Shown here: positions 22,173 through 31,115 of the stretch, piece by piece
Numbering within the stretch: position 1 is the stretch's first letter
How the letters are laid out: each line of letters begins with the position of its first letter
From: Microbacterium terregens
Lineage (GTDB): Bacteria; Pseudomonadota; Alphaproteobacteria; Sphingomonadales; Sphingomonadaceae
Assembly (NCBI RefSeq): GCF_027922045.1
Contig: NZ_BSEX01000015.1
Span: 1 to 64,000, forward strand
DNA length: 64,000 nt
Reading direction: 5' to 3'
Notes under the pieces: generated by a model
Database searches by the model: none
The model's input: only the letters and a program-made list of their open reading frames with translations
What the model was told of the DNA's origin: nothing
Position numbers and translations under genes: made by a program

Positions 22173-24536
22173 ATGACCAACACCATCGCCAAAGCGCTGA
22201 GGGGCGCCTCCGCGGCGCTGCTCGCGACGACCGCCCTGGTTCCCGGAGCGATGCCCGGGCCGATGGCGGCCGTGGCGCAGGACCGCGCGCCGGCGACCGA
22301 GGCGCTGGTCGACCTGGTCAATCCGCTGATGGGCAGCGATTCCAGCTATGAACTGTCCTATGGCAACACCTATCCGGCGGTGGCCGTGCCGTGGGGCATG
22401 AACTTCTGGACGCCCGTCACGGGCAAGATGGGGAGCGGTTGGGGCTACACCTACGCCGCGCACAAGATCAACGGCATCAAGCAGACGCACCAGCCCAGCC
22501 CCTGGATGAACGACTATGCCGCCTTCGCGCTGTTCGCGGAGACGGGGCCGCTGAAGGTCAAGGAAGAGGAGCGCGCCTCCTGGTTCAGCCACAAGGCGGA
22601 GGACAGCCGGCCGTATCGCTACAAGGTCTATCTGGCCGACTATGACGTGACGGCGGAGCTGACGCCGACCGAGCGCGCGGCGCAATTCCGCTTCACCTTC
22701 CCCAAGGCCGACGACGCCCACATCATCCTCGACGCCTACAACGGCGGGTCGATGGTCCAGATCGATCCGGTGAAGCGCCGGATCACGGGCTATGTCCGCA
22801 ACAACCACGGCGGCGTGCCGGACAACTTCCACAACTACTTCGTGGCCGAATTCGACCATGACTTCACCGTCACCCGCACCTGGGACGACAATGGACAGGT
22901 GACCGCCGAGCGTTCGCGCGAGGGCGATCACGTCGGCGCGGTCGTGAGCTTCAAGACGCAGGCGGGCGAGCAGGTCGGCGTGAAGGTCGCGTCTTCGTTC
23001 ATCAGCCCGGAACAGGCGGTGCGGAACCTAGAGCGCGAGATCGGCCGCGACAGCTATGACCAGACCGAGGCCAAGGCCAGGCAGGTCTGGGAAAAGGAAT
23101 TGCGCCGCGTCCAGGTGAGCGATCCGAACATCGACAATCGCCGCACCTTCTATTCGGCGCTTTGGCGGATGCTGCAGTTCCCGCGCATGTTCCACGAGAC
23201 GGATGCCGCCGACAAGACCGTCCACTACAGCCCGTATGACGGCAAGGTGCACGATGGTGTGCTCTACACCGACAACGGCTTCTGGGACACCTGGCGCGCG
23301 GTCTTCCCCTGGTTCGCGCTGATGTATCCGGAGCGCGATGGCGAGATCATGCAAGGGCTCGTCAACACGTACAAGGAGTCTGGCTGGCTGCCGGAGTGGG
23401 CGAGCCCGGGGCACCGGAACGTGATGATCGGGTCGAACTCGGCGAACCTGATCGCCGACGCCTATCTGAACGGCGTGCGCGGCTTCGACGTGGAGACGCT
23501 GTACGAGGCGATGGTCAAGAACGCGACCACGTCCGAAGGACGGCCGCGGGACAAGCGCGGGAATGTCGTGAGCGCCGTCGGCCGCGAGGGTGTCGAATAC
23601 TACAACCGCCTCGGCTATGTGCCGTACGACGTGGGCATCAACGAAAATGCTGCCCGGACGCTCGAATATGCGACCGCCGACTTCTCGCTGTCGCGACTGG
23701 CGCAGGCGCTCGGCAAGACCGAGGATGCCCGGAGGTACGCGCAACAGGCGCAGAACTATCGCAAGCTGTTCGACGCGCAGAGCGGATGGATGCGCGGCCG
23801 CAACCAGGACGGCAGCTGGTCCACGCCGTTCAACCCGTACAAGTGGGGCGACGCCTTCACCGAAGGGAATTCGGTGCACTACAGCTGGTCGGTCATGCAG
23901 GACGTGCAGGGGCTGGTCGACTTGATGGGCGGCGACCAGAAGTTCGTCAACCGGCTCGACTCTGTTTTCATGACGCCGCCGGTCTTCGACGACAGCTATT
24001 ACGGCCAGGTGATCCACGAGATCCGCGAAATGCAGATCGTCAACATGGGCCAATATGCCCATGGCAATCAGCCGATCCAGCACATGCCCTATCTCTATGA
24101 CTGGGCAGGTGCGCCGTGGAAGACGCAGTACCACGTCCGCGACGTGCTCAAGAAGCTCTACTCCTCTGCGCCGGACGGCTATCCGGGGGACGAGGACAAT
24201 GGCCAGACTTCGGCCTGGTACGTCTTCTCGGCGCTCGGCTTCTATCCGGTCACGCCCGCAGTGGGCGAATATGCGATCGGCAGCCCGCTGTTCCGTACGG
24301 TCCGGCTGACGATGCCGAACGGCAAGGTGCTGACGATCGAGGCCGTGAACAACAGTGCGGAGAACGTCTACATCCAGTCCGCGACCTTCAACGGCAAGCC
24401 GCACGACAAGGCTTGGCTGTCGCGCGAGGCGCTGCAGCAGGGCGGCACCCTGCGCTTCGTGATGGGGGCCAAGCCGAACAAGGCTTGGGCGAGCGGCAAG
24501 GCAGCTGCTCCTTTCTCCATGAGCGCGCCGAAATAA
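22173..24536 (+). CDS. GH92 exo-alpha-mannosidase, secreted
   Basis: This 787-residue protein has a signal peptide ending near VAQDR, the N-terminal beta-sandwich (start LVDLVNPLMGSDSSYELSYG) and the alpha/alpha barrel. The family signature is clear: DEDNGQTSAWYVFSALGFYP followed by YAIGSPLF. GH92 enzymes are calcium-dependent inverting exo-alpha-mannosidases acting on alpha-1,2, 1,3 or 1,4 linkages. The gene is 5 bp from the GH125 gene, which gives tight operon coupling. The linkage specificity cannot be read reliably here. Confidence 0.93.
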   Translation: MTNTIAKALRGASAALLATTALVPGAMPGPMAAVAQDRAPATEALVDLVNPLMGSDSSYELSYGNTYPAVAVPWGMNFWTPVTGKMGSGWGYTYAAHKINGIKQTHQPSPWMNDYAAFALFAETGPLKVKEEERASWFSHKAEDSRPYRYKVYLADYDVTAELTPTERAAQFRFTFPKADDAHIILDAYNGGSMVQIDPVKRRITGYVRNNHGGVPDNFHNYFVAEFDHDFTVTRTWDDNGQVTAERSREGDHVGAVVSFKTQAGEQVGVKVASSFISPEQAVRNLEREIGRDSYDQTEAKARQVWEKELRRVQVSDPNIDNRRTFYSALWRMLQFPRMFHETDAADKTVHYSPYDGKVHDGVLYTDNGFWDTWRAVFPWFALMYPERDGEIMQGLVNTYKESGWLPEWASPGHRNVMIGSNSANLIADAYLNGVRGFDVETLYEAMVKNATTSEGRPRDKRGNVVSAVGREGVEYYNRLGYVPYDVGINENAARTLEYATADFSLSRLAQALGKTEDARRYAQQAQNYRKLFDAQSGWMRGRNQDGSWSTPFNPYKWGDAFTEGNSVHYSWSVMQDVQGLVDLMGGDQKFVNRLDSVFMTPPVFDDSYYGQVIHEIREMQIVNMGQYAHGNQPIQHMPYLYDWAGAPWKTQYHVRDVLKKLYSSAPDGYPGDEDNGQTSAWYVFSALGFYPVTPAVGEYAIGSPLFRTVRLTMPNGKVLTIEAVNNSAENVYIQSATFNGKPHDKAWLSREALQQGGTLRFVMGAKPNKAWASGKAAAPFSMSAPK

Positions 24537-24541
24537 GCAGG

Positions 24542-25990
24542 ATGAGCAAGAATATGCAGATGACCCTGGGCCGACGCGACGTGATGATGGCCGCCGGAGC
24601 GATGGCACTCGCTGCTGCCGTTCCGGCAGGCGCACAGAGCACGAAGTTCGTGAGCAAGCGGCCGCCACGCGCGCAGCGCCGCTTCGTGAGCACCGCCGTG
24701 GAGGCGGAAATCCGCCGGGTGAAGGCAAAGATCGCGGACCCGGAGATCGCCTGGCTATTCGAGAATTGCTACCCCAACACGCTCGACACCACGGTTCAGA
24801 CCGGCGTGGTGGATGGTAAGCCCGACACCTTCGTCATCACTGGCGACATCGACGCGATGTGGCTGCGTGACAGCTCGGCACAGCTCCAGACCTATGTGCA
24901 CCTGGCGCCCAAGGACGCCGGGCTGCGCCGTATGTTCGTAGGGGCCATCCAGCGCCAGGCGCGCTGCATCCTGGTCGATCCCTACGCGAACGCCTTCATG
25001 CGCGACACGTCGGCGACGTCGAACCTCGGCGCGCGCGACGACATGACCGAGATGAAGCCCGGCGTGGCGGAGCGGAAGTGGGAGATCGACTCCCTCTGCT
25101 ATCCGATGCGCTTTGCCCATTCCTATTGGGCGGTTACCCGCGACAAGACGCCGTTCGACGACTTCTGGGCGCGTGGGATGATGAAGGCGGTCGCCACGCT
25201 CAAGGAGCAGCAGCGGCTCGACGGACCTGGACCATATCGCTTCCAGAGGAACCATCCATCGCCGACCGAGACGCTGATGTTCGACGGCTATGGTGCGCCA
25301 ACGCGCAAGGTCGGGCTGATCCACTCCGGCTTCCGCCCCTCCGACGACGCGTGCGTCTTCCCCTTCCTGATCCCGTCCAACCTGTTCGCGGTGTCTGCGC
25401 TGACGATGCTGGCGACGGTGCTGAAGGAGGCGAGAGGGGATGCCGCAGGTGCGGCCGATTGCCTGGCGCTCGCGGCCAGCGTGCAGCAGGCGCTCGACCT
25501 GCACGGCAAGATGTCGGACGGCGAAGGGGGCCAGGTCTGGGCCTATGAGGTCAATGGCTTTGGCGACGCGATCTTCATGGACGACGCGAACGTTCCGAGC
25601 CTGTCGGCGCTGCCGCTGCTGGGTGCCGCCGATCGCAACGATCCTCTGTTCCGGCGCACGGCAAAGCTCGCCTGGAGCCCGCGCAACCCGTACTTCTTCG
25701 AGGGCACGGCAGCCAAGGGGATCGGCGGTCCGCACATCGGCATGGACATGATCTGGCCGATGTCGATCATCACCCACGCCTTCAACAGCGACGACGACGC
25801 CGAAATCCGTCAGTGCCTCGCTTGGCTCAAGACGACGCACGGCGGCACGGGCTTCATGCACGAGAGCTTCCACAAGGATAATCCTGCGAAGTTCACGCGC
25901 AGCTGGTTCGCCTGGGTCAACGGCTTGTTTGGCGACCTGATCCTGGACCTGGAGCGCCGCAAGCCCGCGCTTCTCGCCAGCCGCTACTGA
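24542..25990 (+). CDS. GH125 exo-alpha-1,6-mannosidase, Tat-type signal
   Basis: This 482-residue enzyme is of the GH125 family (exo-alpha-1,6-mannosidase). Markers are NTLDTTVQTGVVDGKPDTFV, GDIDAMWLRDSSAQLQTYVH, DDACVFPFLIPSN, and GMDMIWPMSIITHAF near the end. The N-terminus has twin arginines (LGRRDVMMAAGAMALAA) before a hydrophobic stretch, so export by the Tat path as a folded enzyme is probable. With GH92 enzymes it can remove the alpha-1,6-mannose backbone or core. It begins 5 bp after the GH92 stop, with GCAGG as a weak ribosome site; coupling is likely. Confidence 0.93.
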   Translation: MSKNMQMTLGRRDVMMAAGAMALAAAVPAGAQSTKFVSKRPPRAQRRFVSTAVEAEIRRVKAKIADPEIAWLFENCYPNTLDTTVQTGVVDGKPDTFVITGDIDAMWLRDSSAQLQTYVHLAPKDAGLRRMFVGAIQRQARCILVDPYANAFMRDTSATSNLGARDDMTEMKPGVAERKWEIDSLCYPMRFAHSYWAVTRDKTPFDDFWARGMMKAVATLKEQQRLDGPGPYRFQRNHPSPTETLMFDGYGAPTRKVGLIHSGFRPSDDACVFPFLIPSNLFAVSALTMLATVLKEARGDAAGAADCLALAASVQQALDLHGKMSDGEGGQVWAYEVNGFGDAIFMDDANVPSLSALPLLGAADRNDPLFRRTAKLAWSPRNPYFFEGTAAKGIGGPHIGMDMIWPMSIITHAFNSDDDAEIRQCLAWLKTTHGGTGFMHESFHKDNPAKFTRSWFAWVNGLFGDLILDLERRKPALLASRY

Positions 25991-26005
25991 TCCGAGGACG
26001 TTGCA

Positions 26006-28330
26006 ATGATCGTTACCAATCGCCGGAAAATGCTCGCCGGCAGTGGCCTCGCTGCATTGGGCGGCGCCATGCCGGGCGTCGGCTGGGCACAGGCGCCCGC
26101 CGCCGGCAAGGCGGATGTGTTCGTCGGCACCGGGGGGCACGGCCATACCTTTCCGGGTGCGTCGCTGCCGTTCGGGATGGCGCAGTTGAGCCCGGACACC
26201 GACAACTCCCGCTGGGACGCGTGCTCCGGCTATCACCGGACCGATGGCTCCATCATGGGGTTCAGCCACACGCACCTGTCGGGCACCGGCATCGGCGACA
26301 TGCTCGACGTCCTGGTGGTGCCCACGCGCGGGCCGCTCAAGCTCAAACCGGGCAAGCTCGGCGATGCGGATCTCGGCTATCGGCAGCGCTTCTCCGACGA
26401 ATATGCGGAGCCCGGCTATTACCGCGTTCGCCTCGAATCCGGGGTGCTGAGCGAGCTGACGGTGACGGAGCGATGCGGCATCAGCCGCCATCGCTTCCCC
26501 GCTGGCCCGGCCCACATCCTCATCGATTTCACGCACATGATCCTCGATGTCTGGGACAAGGGGGTGCTGCTCGAGAATGCCTCGCTCGCCTGGGGTCCCG
26601 ACGGCGTGCTGACCGGCAGCCGGCAGGTCAATCGCTGGGCCAAGGGGCGCCACATCCACTTCGCGATGCAGTTGTCGCGCAAGCCCGATCGCATCGAGTT
26701 CTTCGGAGACGACGACAAGCCCGCGCCACAGGGGGCAAGCGGCGTCACGGGCGGCAAGCTGAAGGTCGCGCTGTTCTTCGACGAAGCCGGCGGCGATCCG
26801 ACCCTGATCAAGACGGGCCTTTCCGCGGTCGCGCAGGAAGGGGCGCGGGCGGCGCTGGCGGCCGAGGTTCCGGGCTGGGACTTCGACGGCATCTGCGCCA
26901 AGGCGCGCCAGACCTGGGCGAACGAGTTGCAGCGCGTGCGGGTGAAGGGCGGCACCGAAGCGCAACGCACGATCCTGACGAGCGCGCTCTACCATGCGTT
27001 TCTGGCACCCACGCTCTTCACCGATCGGGACGGCCGCTATGTCGGCCTCGACCGACAGGTGCATCAGACCAGCGCGGACTCGCCGGCGTTCAGCACCTAC
27101 TCGCTCTGGGACACCTATCGCGCGCTGCACCCGCTGATGACGCTGGTTCAGCCGGAACGTGCCGCGATGTTCACCCACGACCTGATCCGACAGACCGCCC
27201 AGAGCCCATATGGTCCCCCCGTATGGCCGCTCCAGGGGGTGGAGACGGGCTGCATGATCGGCTGGCACTCGGTCTCGGTGATGGCCGAAGCCAAGGTCAA
27301 GGGGATCGAGGCCGACTACGCGGCTGCCTGGCCGAACATCCGTCGACGGGCGTTCGATCCCGGCTTCAAGGACAGTGACGCTTCGCTCGGCCGCGAGCAT
27401 TATTACCAGCTCGGCTACATTCCCGCCGACAAGGTGTGGGAGTCGGTCAGCCGCACGCAGGAATATGCGTACGACGACTGGGCGATGGCGGTTCTCGCCG
27501 AGACAGCGGGTGCGGCGGAGGACGCCAAGGCCCTGCGTGCGCGGAGCCGCAACTACCGCAACGTGCTGGACGCCTCGATCGGCTTTGCCCGGCCGAAGTT
27601 CTCCGATGGGAAGTGGTGGGAGGCATACGATCCCGTCCAGATCGGGCACATGCCCAAGCCCTGGTGGCGGGACTATACCGAGGCGAACGGCTGGCAGGCG
27701 ACCTTCCTGAACCAGCACGACGTCTACGGCTTGATCGAGCACTTCGGTGGGGATGCTGCGTTCGAGAAGAAGCTCGACAGCTTCTTCAACGCGCCTTCGA
27801 CCCTGCCGGACAATGCGCCGCCCGACATCTCGGGGCTGGTCGGGCAATATGCCCATGGCAACGAGCCTACGCACCATGCCGCCTATCTCTACGCCTTTGC
27901 AGGCGCGCCGTGGAAGACCCAGGCGATGGTGCGCCGGCTGCTGACCGAAATGTACAAGGACGATCCGGACGGAGTGATCGGCAACGACGACTGCGGACAG
28001 ATGAGCGCGTGGTTCGTGTTCAGTGCGCTCGGCTTCTATCCGGTCGACCCGGTGAGTGCCCTCTACGTCTTCGGCTCGCCGCTGTTCGAAGAGGCGGAAG
28101 TTTCGGTCGGGGAGGGCCGAACGCTACGGGTGCGGGCGATCGGTAACGGGCCGGGAAGTCCCTACGTCCAATCGGTGCGCTGGAACGGCAGGCGCTGGAC
28201 CCGCAACTGGATCTCGCATGCGGACCTGGCGAGGGGCGGCACGCTGGAGTTCGTAATGGGGCCCAAGCCCTCTCGCTTCGGGGTCGCGAAGCAAGACCGG
28301 CCGCCTTCCTTCGGACGCAACGCGCGCTAA
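26006..28330 (+). CDS. GH92 exo-alpha-mannosidase, Tat-type signal
   Basis: This 774-residue GH92 has a twin-arginine start (TNRRKMLAGSGLAALGGA), cut near GWAQA. The N-terminal domain starts with ADVFVGTGGHGHTFPGASLP, a variant common in one GH92 subgroup, and FSHTHLSGTGIGDMLD. The family signature IGNDDCGQMSAWFVFSALGF with YVFGSPLF is present. It is 15 bp from the GH125 stop and is the last gene of the operon. The two operon GH92s differ enough at the start to suggest different linkage specificities. Confidence 0.93.
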   Translation: MIVTNRRKMLAGSGLAALGGAMPGVGWAQAPAAGKADVFVGTGGHGHTFPGASLPFGMAQLSPDTDNSRWDACSGYHRTDGSIMGFSHTHLSGTGIGDMLDVLVVPTRGPLKLKPGKLGDADLGYRQRFSDEYAEPGYYRVRLESGVLSELTVTERCGISRHRFPAGPAHILIDFTHMILDVWDKGVLLENASLAWGPDGVLTGSRQVNRWAKGRHIHFAMQLSRKPDRIEFFGDDDKPAPQGASGVTGGKLKVALFFDEAGGDPTLIKTGLSAVAQEGARAALAAEVPGWDFDGICAKARQTWANELQRVRVKGGTEAQRTILTSALYHAFLAPTLFTDRDGRYVGLDRQVHQTSADSPAFSTYSLWDTYRALHPLMTLVQPERAAMFTHDLIRQTAQSPYGPPVWPLQGVETGCMIGWHSVSVMAEAKVKGIEADYAAAWPNIRRRAFDPGFKDSDASLGREHYYQLGYIPADKVWESVSRTQEYAYDDWAMAVLAETAGAAEDAKALRARSRNYRNVLDASIGFARPKFSDGKWWEAYDPVQIGHMPKPWWRDYTEANGWQATFLNQHDVYGLIEHFGGDAAFEKKLDSFFNAPSTLPDNAPPDISGLVGQYAHGNEPTHHAAYLYAFAGAPWKTQAMVRRLLTEMYKDDPDGVIGNDDCGQMSAWFVFSALGFYPVDPVSALYVFGSPLFEEAEVSVGEGRTLRVRAIGNGPGSPYVQSVRWNGRRWTRNWISHADLARGGTLEFVMGPKPSRFGVAKQDRPPSFGRNAR

Positions 28331-28331
28331 A

Positions 28332-28372
28332 GAAAAAGTCCCCGGAAGATGCGGGCATCTTCCGGGGCAATG
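28332..28372. terminator. Bidirectional terminator between convergent GH92 genes
   Basis: A near-perfect stem, CCCCGGAAGATGC (28340-28352) with GCATCTTCCGGGG (28355-28367), lies between the two convergent GH92 genes. Read leftward it is followed by CTTTTTCTTT, so it is a good terminator for the leftward gene; for the rightward operon the U-tract is poor. Confidence 0.8.
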
Positions 28373-28412
28373 TTGCCGCTGGGCAAGGGGAGGGGGGCCA
28401 GCGGAACCTCGT

Positions 28413-30782
28413 TCAGGGAGCCGAACTCATTGATGGGGGCACGTCGGCGGGGCCGCTGCCCCAGTTCGGGTTCGGCCGTGCACCCATGGTGAGGACGAGC
28501 GTTGCGCCATCCTTTACATCGGCATGGCGGAACCACGGCTTTGTCCAGCGATGGCCGTTCAGGGTCGCCGACTGGATGTAGAGGTTGGTGGCCGAGTTGT
28601 TGCGCGCCACGATCTCCAACGCCTTGCCGTTGCCCATTTGCAGCTTCACCCTGTCGAAGATCGGGCTCGAAAGCACGTACACGTCGCTGGACGGATCGAC
28701 CGGATAGAAGCCCATCGCCGTCAGCGCGTACCAGGAGGATGTCGCGCCCTGGTCGTCCATGCCGGCATAGCCATAGCCTGAGGCATCGCTGCCGTAGAGC
28801 GTGTCGAGGATGCGCCGGGTCAGCGCCTGCGTCTTCCACGGTTGGCCGCTCCAGGCATATAGGAACGGGGCGTGCTGGTCCGGCTGGTTGCCGTGGACAT
28901 ACTGGCCCACCATGCCGGTGCAGTCGCGGCAGATCCCCTTCGGCGTGTAGGGGGTGCTGAAGAACTGATCGAGCTTGGCGTTGAACGCGTCGCGTCCGCC
29001 GAGCAGGGTCGAGAGACCCCGAACGTCATGCGGGACCAGCCACAGCGTCGACCAGCCCGACGCCTCCTTCATCATGAAGTTATAATAGGGCTCCTGCGGG
29101 TCGAACGGCGCGATCCATGCGCCGTCGGCGGTGCGGCCGCGCATGAAGCCTGTCTTGCGATCGAAGACGTTGCGGTAATTGGCGGCACGCGTGCGGAACA
29201 GCCGCGCATCTTCCCGATGGCCGAGCATTTCCGCGAATTCGGCCATGGCGTGATCGTCCCAGGCATATTCCAGGGTCTTGGCGGTACCTGCCTTGCCGCC
29301 CGCATAAGGAGGGCTGGGATCCTCGTCCGGCAAGACGTCGGAGATCCAGCCGTTCTTCTGATATTCGGCCAGATACCCCCGTGGGCCCTTGGGATCCGTA
29401 GCGTTGCGGCGGAGGAACTCATAGGCGGCCGCATAGTCGAACGGGATGCCCCGCCGGGCGGCACCCAGGTACAGGAACACGGCATTGTCGCCGTGGAAGG
29501 ACGTGTTCATGAACCCGCGCTCGCGCGCCATGTCGAGCTCGGACTGCATGATGTCGCGAACGACGTCCGGCTCGAGCAGCTCCAGCAGCACGATCTGGTT
29601 TCTGCCCGTGTCCCAGAATGGCACCGGACCATAGCGATCGTAGGTGGCCGTCTGCATCCTGCCTTTGCTGTCGGCGAAGTTCTCGCCCTTGCGCGCGACC
29701 AGGCGCGGGCTCGCAAAGGACTGGAACAGCGTGGAGTAGAAGAGCATCCGCTGCTTGGGAGTGCCGCCGGTCACCTGGACCTTGTCAAGCAGTCGGGCCC
29801 AGGCTTGCCGCGCCTGCGCACGCATGCTGTCGAAGTCCCAGCCGACGCTTTCGGCGCGCAGGCGCCGCTCGGCGTCGGCGTAGCTCGGCCCATGGGCCAT
29901 TCGCACCAGGATCGGCGCGTCCGCCCGCGTCGTGAAATCAAGGTAGCTGCCGACATAGCTGCCGTCGATCCGGCGGGCGTCGGGGACCACGTCCTTGTCG
30001 CCGATCCCGTAGCCCCGATTATTCCCCCCGGACTTCCGAAAGGTGCCGAAACGCGAGAAGGGGTGCGAAAACTCCGCGACGAAGTAGCGGCCGTCCGGCG
30101 CGTCGTGATCCCCGCGCCGGGCAGCAACGCCTCGAACCATGCGGTCACCGACGATCTCCACCTCCCCACCTTGCAAGGGAAGGTTGAGGACGATGTGGGC
30201 CCGATCGCTCGTCGGAAAGGTGAACCGCATCAAGCTGGTCCACCGGCTGGCGGTCAACTCCGCGCGCGTTCGGAAGCTGTCGAGGTAGACCGAGTAGTAG
30301 CCCGGCGCAGCGACTTCCTTGGCCTTGTCATAGTAGGACTGGGTGTAGACCGGCGGAACGGTCCAGTCGCCGACGATCGGCATCAGGATCGGTTGAGCGC
30401 CGCCGCCATAGGTGGCGCCGCCGCCGCCGGTGAACCCGATCATGGTGGGGTTCGGATAATAGTAGGGCGTGGCCACACCGGTGGGATAGGTCTGTTCGAT
30501 GTTGACGTTGACCGGCGCCGCCTCGACTGCGCCGTGCGGAAGGCGCGCACCTGGGGAGGTGATCCCCGAATACAGCGGCTCACCGGGGGGCGGAGCGTTG
30601 CCGATCAACTCCTTTCGATCCAGCGGCGCAGTGCCGACCAGGGGATTGGCTTCGTCGACCGGCTCGCGCCCGTTCGACTGCGCAATCGCAGACACGTGGC
30701 TGCCGATCAGCACCGCGGCGGTCGCAACCAGGCTGCGGCCGAGTCTCGTGCGCCAGACGCATGGCGAAGTTTGGATGCGCAC
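28413..30782 (-). CDS. GH92 family protein, divergent subgroup
   Basis: This GH92 protein of about 789 residues has a signal peptide ending near SAIAQSNG. Its signature is altered: GMDDQGATSSWYALTAMGFY and YVLSSPIFDRV instead of the usual GNDDxGQMSAWY. It also has a Gly-rich insert (IGFTGGGGATYGGGAQP) not seen in the other two. It may prefer another linkage or a substituted mannose. The frame opens with a GTG at 30788, but GGGGAGG lies 5 bases before the GTG at 30782, which I prefer. It is transcribed away from the second TonB receptor. Confidence 0.88.
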   Translation of the reverse strand: MRIQTSPCVWRTRLGRSLVATAAVLIGSHVSAIAQSNGREPVDEANPLVGTAPLDRKELIGNAPPPGEPLYSGITSPGARLPHGAVEAAPVNVNIEQTYPTGVATPYYYPNPTMIGFTGGGGATYGGGAQPILMPIVGDWTVPPVYTQSYYDKAKEVAAPGYYSVYLDSFRTRAELTASRWTSLMRFTFPTSDRAHIVLNLPLQGGEVEIVGDRMVRGVAARRGDHDAPDGRYFVAEFSHPFSRFGTFRKSGGNNRGYGIGDKDVVPDARRIDGSYVGSYLDFTTRADAPILVRMAHGPSYADAERRLRAESVGWDFDSMRAQARQAWARLLDKVQVTGGTPKQRMLFYSTLFQSFASPRLVARKGENFADSKGRMQTATYDRYGPVPFWDTGRNQIVLLELLEPDVVRDIMQSELDMARERGFMNTSFHGDNAVFLYLGAARRGIPFDYAAAYEFLRRNATDPKGPRGYLAEYQKNGWISDVLPDEDPSPPYAGGKAGTAKTLEYAWDDHAMAEFAEMLGHREDARLFRTRAANYRNVFDRKTGFMRGRTADGAWIAPFDPQEPYYNFMMKEASGWSTLWLVPHDVRGLSTLLGGRDAFNAKLDQFFSTPYTPKGICRDCTGMVGQYVHGNQPDQHAPFLYAWSGQPWKTQALTRRILDTLYGSDASGYGYAGMDDQGATSSWYALTAMGFYPVDPSSDVYVLSSPIFDRVKLQMGNGKALEIVARNNSATNLYIQSATLNGHRWTKPWFRHADVKDGATLVLTMGARPNPNWGSGPADVPPSMSSAP

Positions 30783-31115
30783 AGACACCTCCCCGTTTCA
30801 ACATTCTCGTGGTCGGGCGGCCGTGTTCGGCTTCAATAGGCCCGACAGGAGGAGGGTCGTTTAAATAAATCATATTGTCAAATAACTGGGATTGCGGTCT
30901 GCATCTGAATTCCTCTCCATGCCCTGGGAATTCAAAGAAAAGCTTGCGGGTTCGAAAGCAGGTATCGCGCCACCTCGCGGCCAGATGAGTCTAGGAAAAA
31001 CCATACCGAGTGTCGCCAGACGGAGAGGCGCTCGGCGGGTGCTTTCTCCTCCACGAGAGGCGCCTCCGCATCGTGCCGCCAGCCTGTGTGCGCGGTGATC
31101 AACAAAGGGGTTCCC
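30783..31115. promoter_or_regulatory. Divergent promoter region, AT-rich core
   Basis: Between the leftward GH92 and the second TonB receptor lies an AT-rich core (30860-30890). A TTGACA is present leftward (30876-30881), sharing TTGACAAT with the operon promoter at 17763, but no -10 box at 16-18 bp fits, so it may be part of a shared regulator site. AAAGGGG precedes the receptor ATG. Confidence 0.45.

Noticed and set aside
30853..30881. Leftward sigma70 promoter for the third GH92
   Set aside because: TTGACA is present but no -10-like box occurs at 16-18 bp (GACCCT is there instead).
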